From assembly GCA_030628225.1 (NCBI GenBank), contig DAOVRJ010000128.1:1-6990 (forward strand): a DNA stretch of 6,990 bases. Direction: 5' to 3'. The position numbers and the translations under genes were made by a program. Below the pieces are notes generated by a model. That model had not been told where the DNA came from and did no database searches. It was given only the letters and a program-made list of their open reading frames with translations. Origin of the DNA: Candidatus Zixiibacteriota bacterium. Its GTDB lineage: Bacteria > SM23-81. Positions 6,743-6,990 of this stretch are shown here, piece by piece. The first letter of the stretch is position 1; each line of letters begins with the position of its first letter.

Positions 6743-6990
6743 TTACCCCAACCGAATGCGCGGGTCCAAGAAGGAGTATGTGATGTCGGCCAGCAGATTA
6801 CCCACAACCACCATCACCGCCGCGATTAGGTTGACGGCCAGAATCACCGGATAGTCCCGGGCGAAGATGGCCGTTATGGCCACGCGACCCATGCCCGGCC
6901 AGGCGAAGATGGTCTCGGTGATCACCGAACCACCCAGAAGAAAGGGAAGATACAGGCCGGTCAGGGTGACGATGGGGATAAGGGCGTTGC
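6743..6990 (-). CDS. oppB: Oligopeptide/dipeptide ABC transporter permease (OppB/DppB type), C-terminal part only
   Basis: The frame is open to the right edge, so the 5' end is outside the window; 81 complete residues are visible before the TAA at 6743. The visible protein starts at NALIPIVTLTGLYLPFLLGG, which follows the EAA loop in this family. It continues with the conserved ETIFAWPGMGR and ARDYPVI, a last membrane helix rich in A, V and I (AVNLIAAVMVVVGNLLADI) and the family-typical end FLDPRIRLG. The GTG at 6925 is an internal valine and not a start. It is the first visible gene of the operon, followed after about 20 bases by the OppC-type permease. The family call is firm although most of the protein is missing. 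Confidence 0.88.
   Translation of the reverse strand, partial: NALIPIVTLTGLYLPFLLGGSVITETIFAWPGMGRVAITAIFARDYPVILAVNLIAAVMVVVGNLLADITYSFLDPRIRLG

Noticed and set aside
6743-6925. 60-residue protein starting at the GTG at 6925
   Set aside because: The frame stays open to the window edge with family-conserved permease sequence upstream of the GTG, so this is an internal codon of the truncated OppB-type gene.

Overview
The window is a compact minus-strand segment from a Gram-negative bacterium: every gene reads right to left. An outer-membrane TonB-dependent receptor with an N-terminal carboxypeptidase-regulatory-like domain, this barrel sequence style, good Shine-Dalgarno sites and moderately high GC together suggest an FCB-group or related candidate-phylum lineage (for example Calditrichota, KSB1, Zixibacteria or Marinimicrobia-like). 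This is an inference from protein style; the sequence cannot fix the taxon.

Right part (about 3317-6990): an Opp/Dpp-type ABC importer operon in the canonical order permease B (3' end only, cut by the window edge), permease C, ATPase D, ATPase F. Spacers are about 18-37 bases, so the genes are probably co-transcribed. Both ATPases have complete nucleotide-binding motifs and the same C-terminal four-cysteine motif. The C permease is about 150 residues longer than usual: it has an extra N-terminal two-helix segment and an extra periplasmic insert. No substrate-binding protein is in the window; it may lie upstream of permease B or elsewhere.

Middle (3018-3316): a 299-base AT-richer spacer that is unusually full of signals. 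A near-consensus sigma-70-type promoter (TTGACA-17-TATATT, with an A7 tract upstream) overlaps the stop codon of ATPase F. A palindromic tandem repeat covers its -10 and start region. Downstream come a terminator-like hairpin with a T5 tail, a perfect Shine-Dalgarno sequence with no well-placed start codon, and a second terminator-like hairpin about 50 bases before the receptor start codon. This looks like a regulated leader (attenuator) for the receptor gene, or a small RNA gene followed by the receptor leader.

Left part (12-3017): one intact 1001-residue TonB-dependent receptor with signal peptide, carboxypeptidase-regulatory-like domain, TonB-box-like segment, plug and beta-barrel ending in Phe. 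It carries a very aromatic, probably extracellular segment of about 165 residues. Working model (inference): the receptor brings a substrate, perhaps peptides, across the outer membrane and the Opp/Dpp system takes it across the inner membrane.
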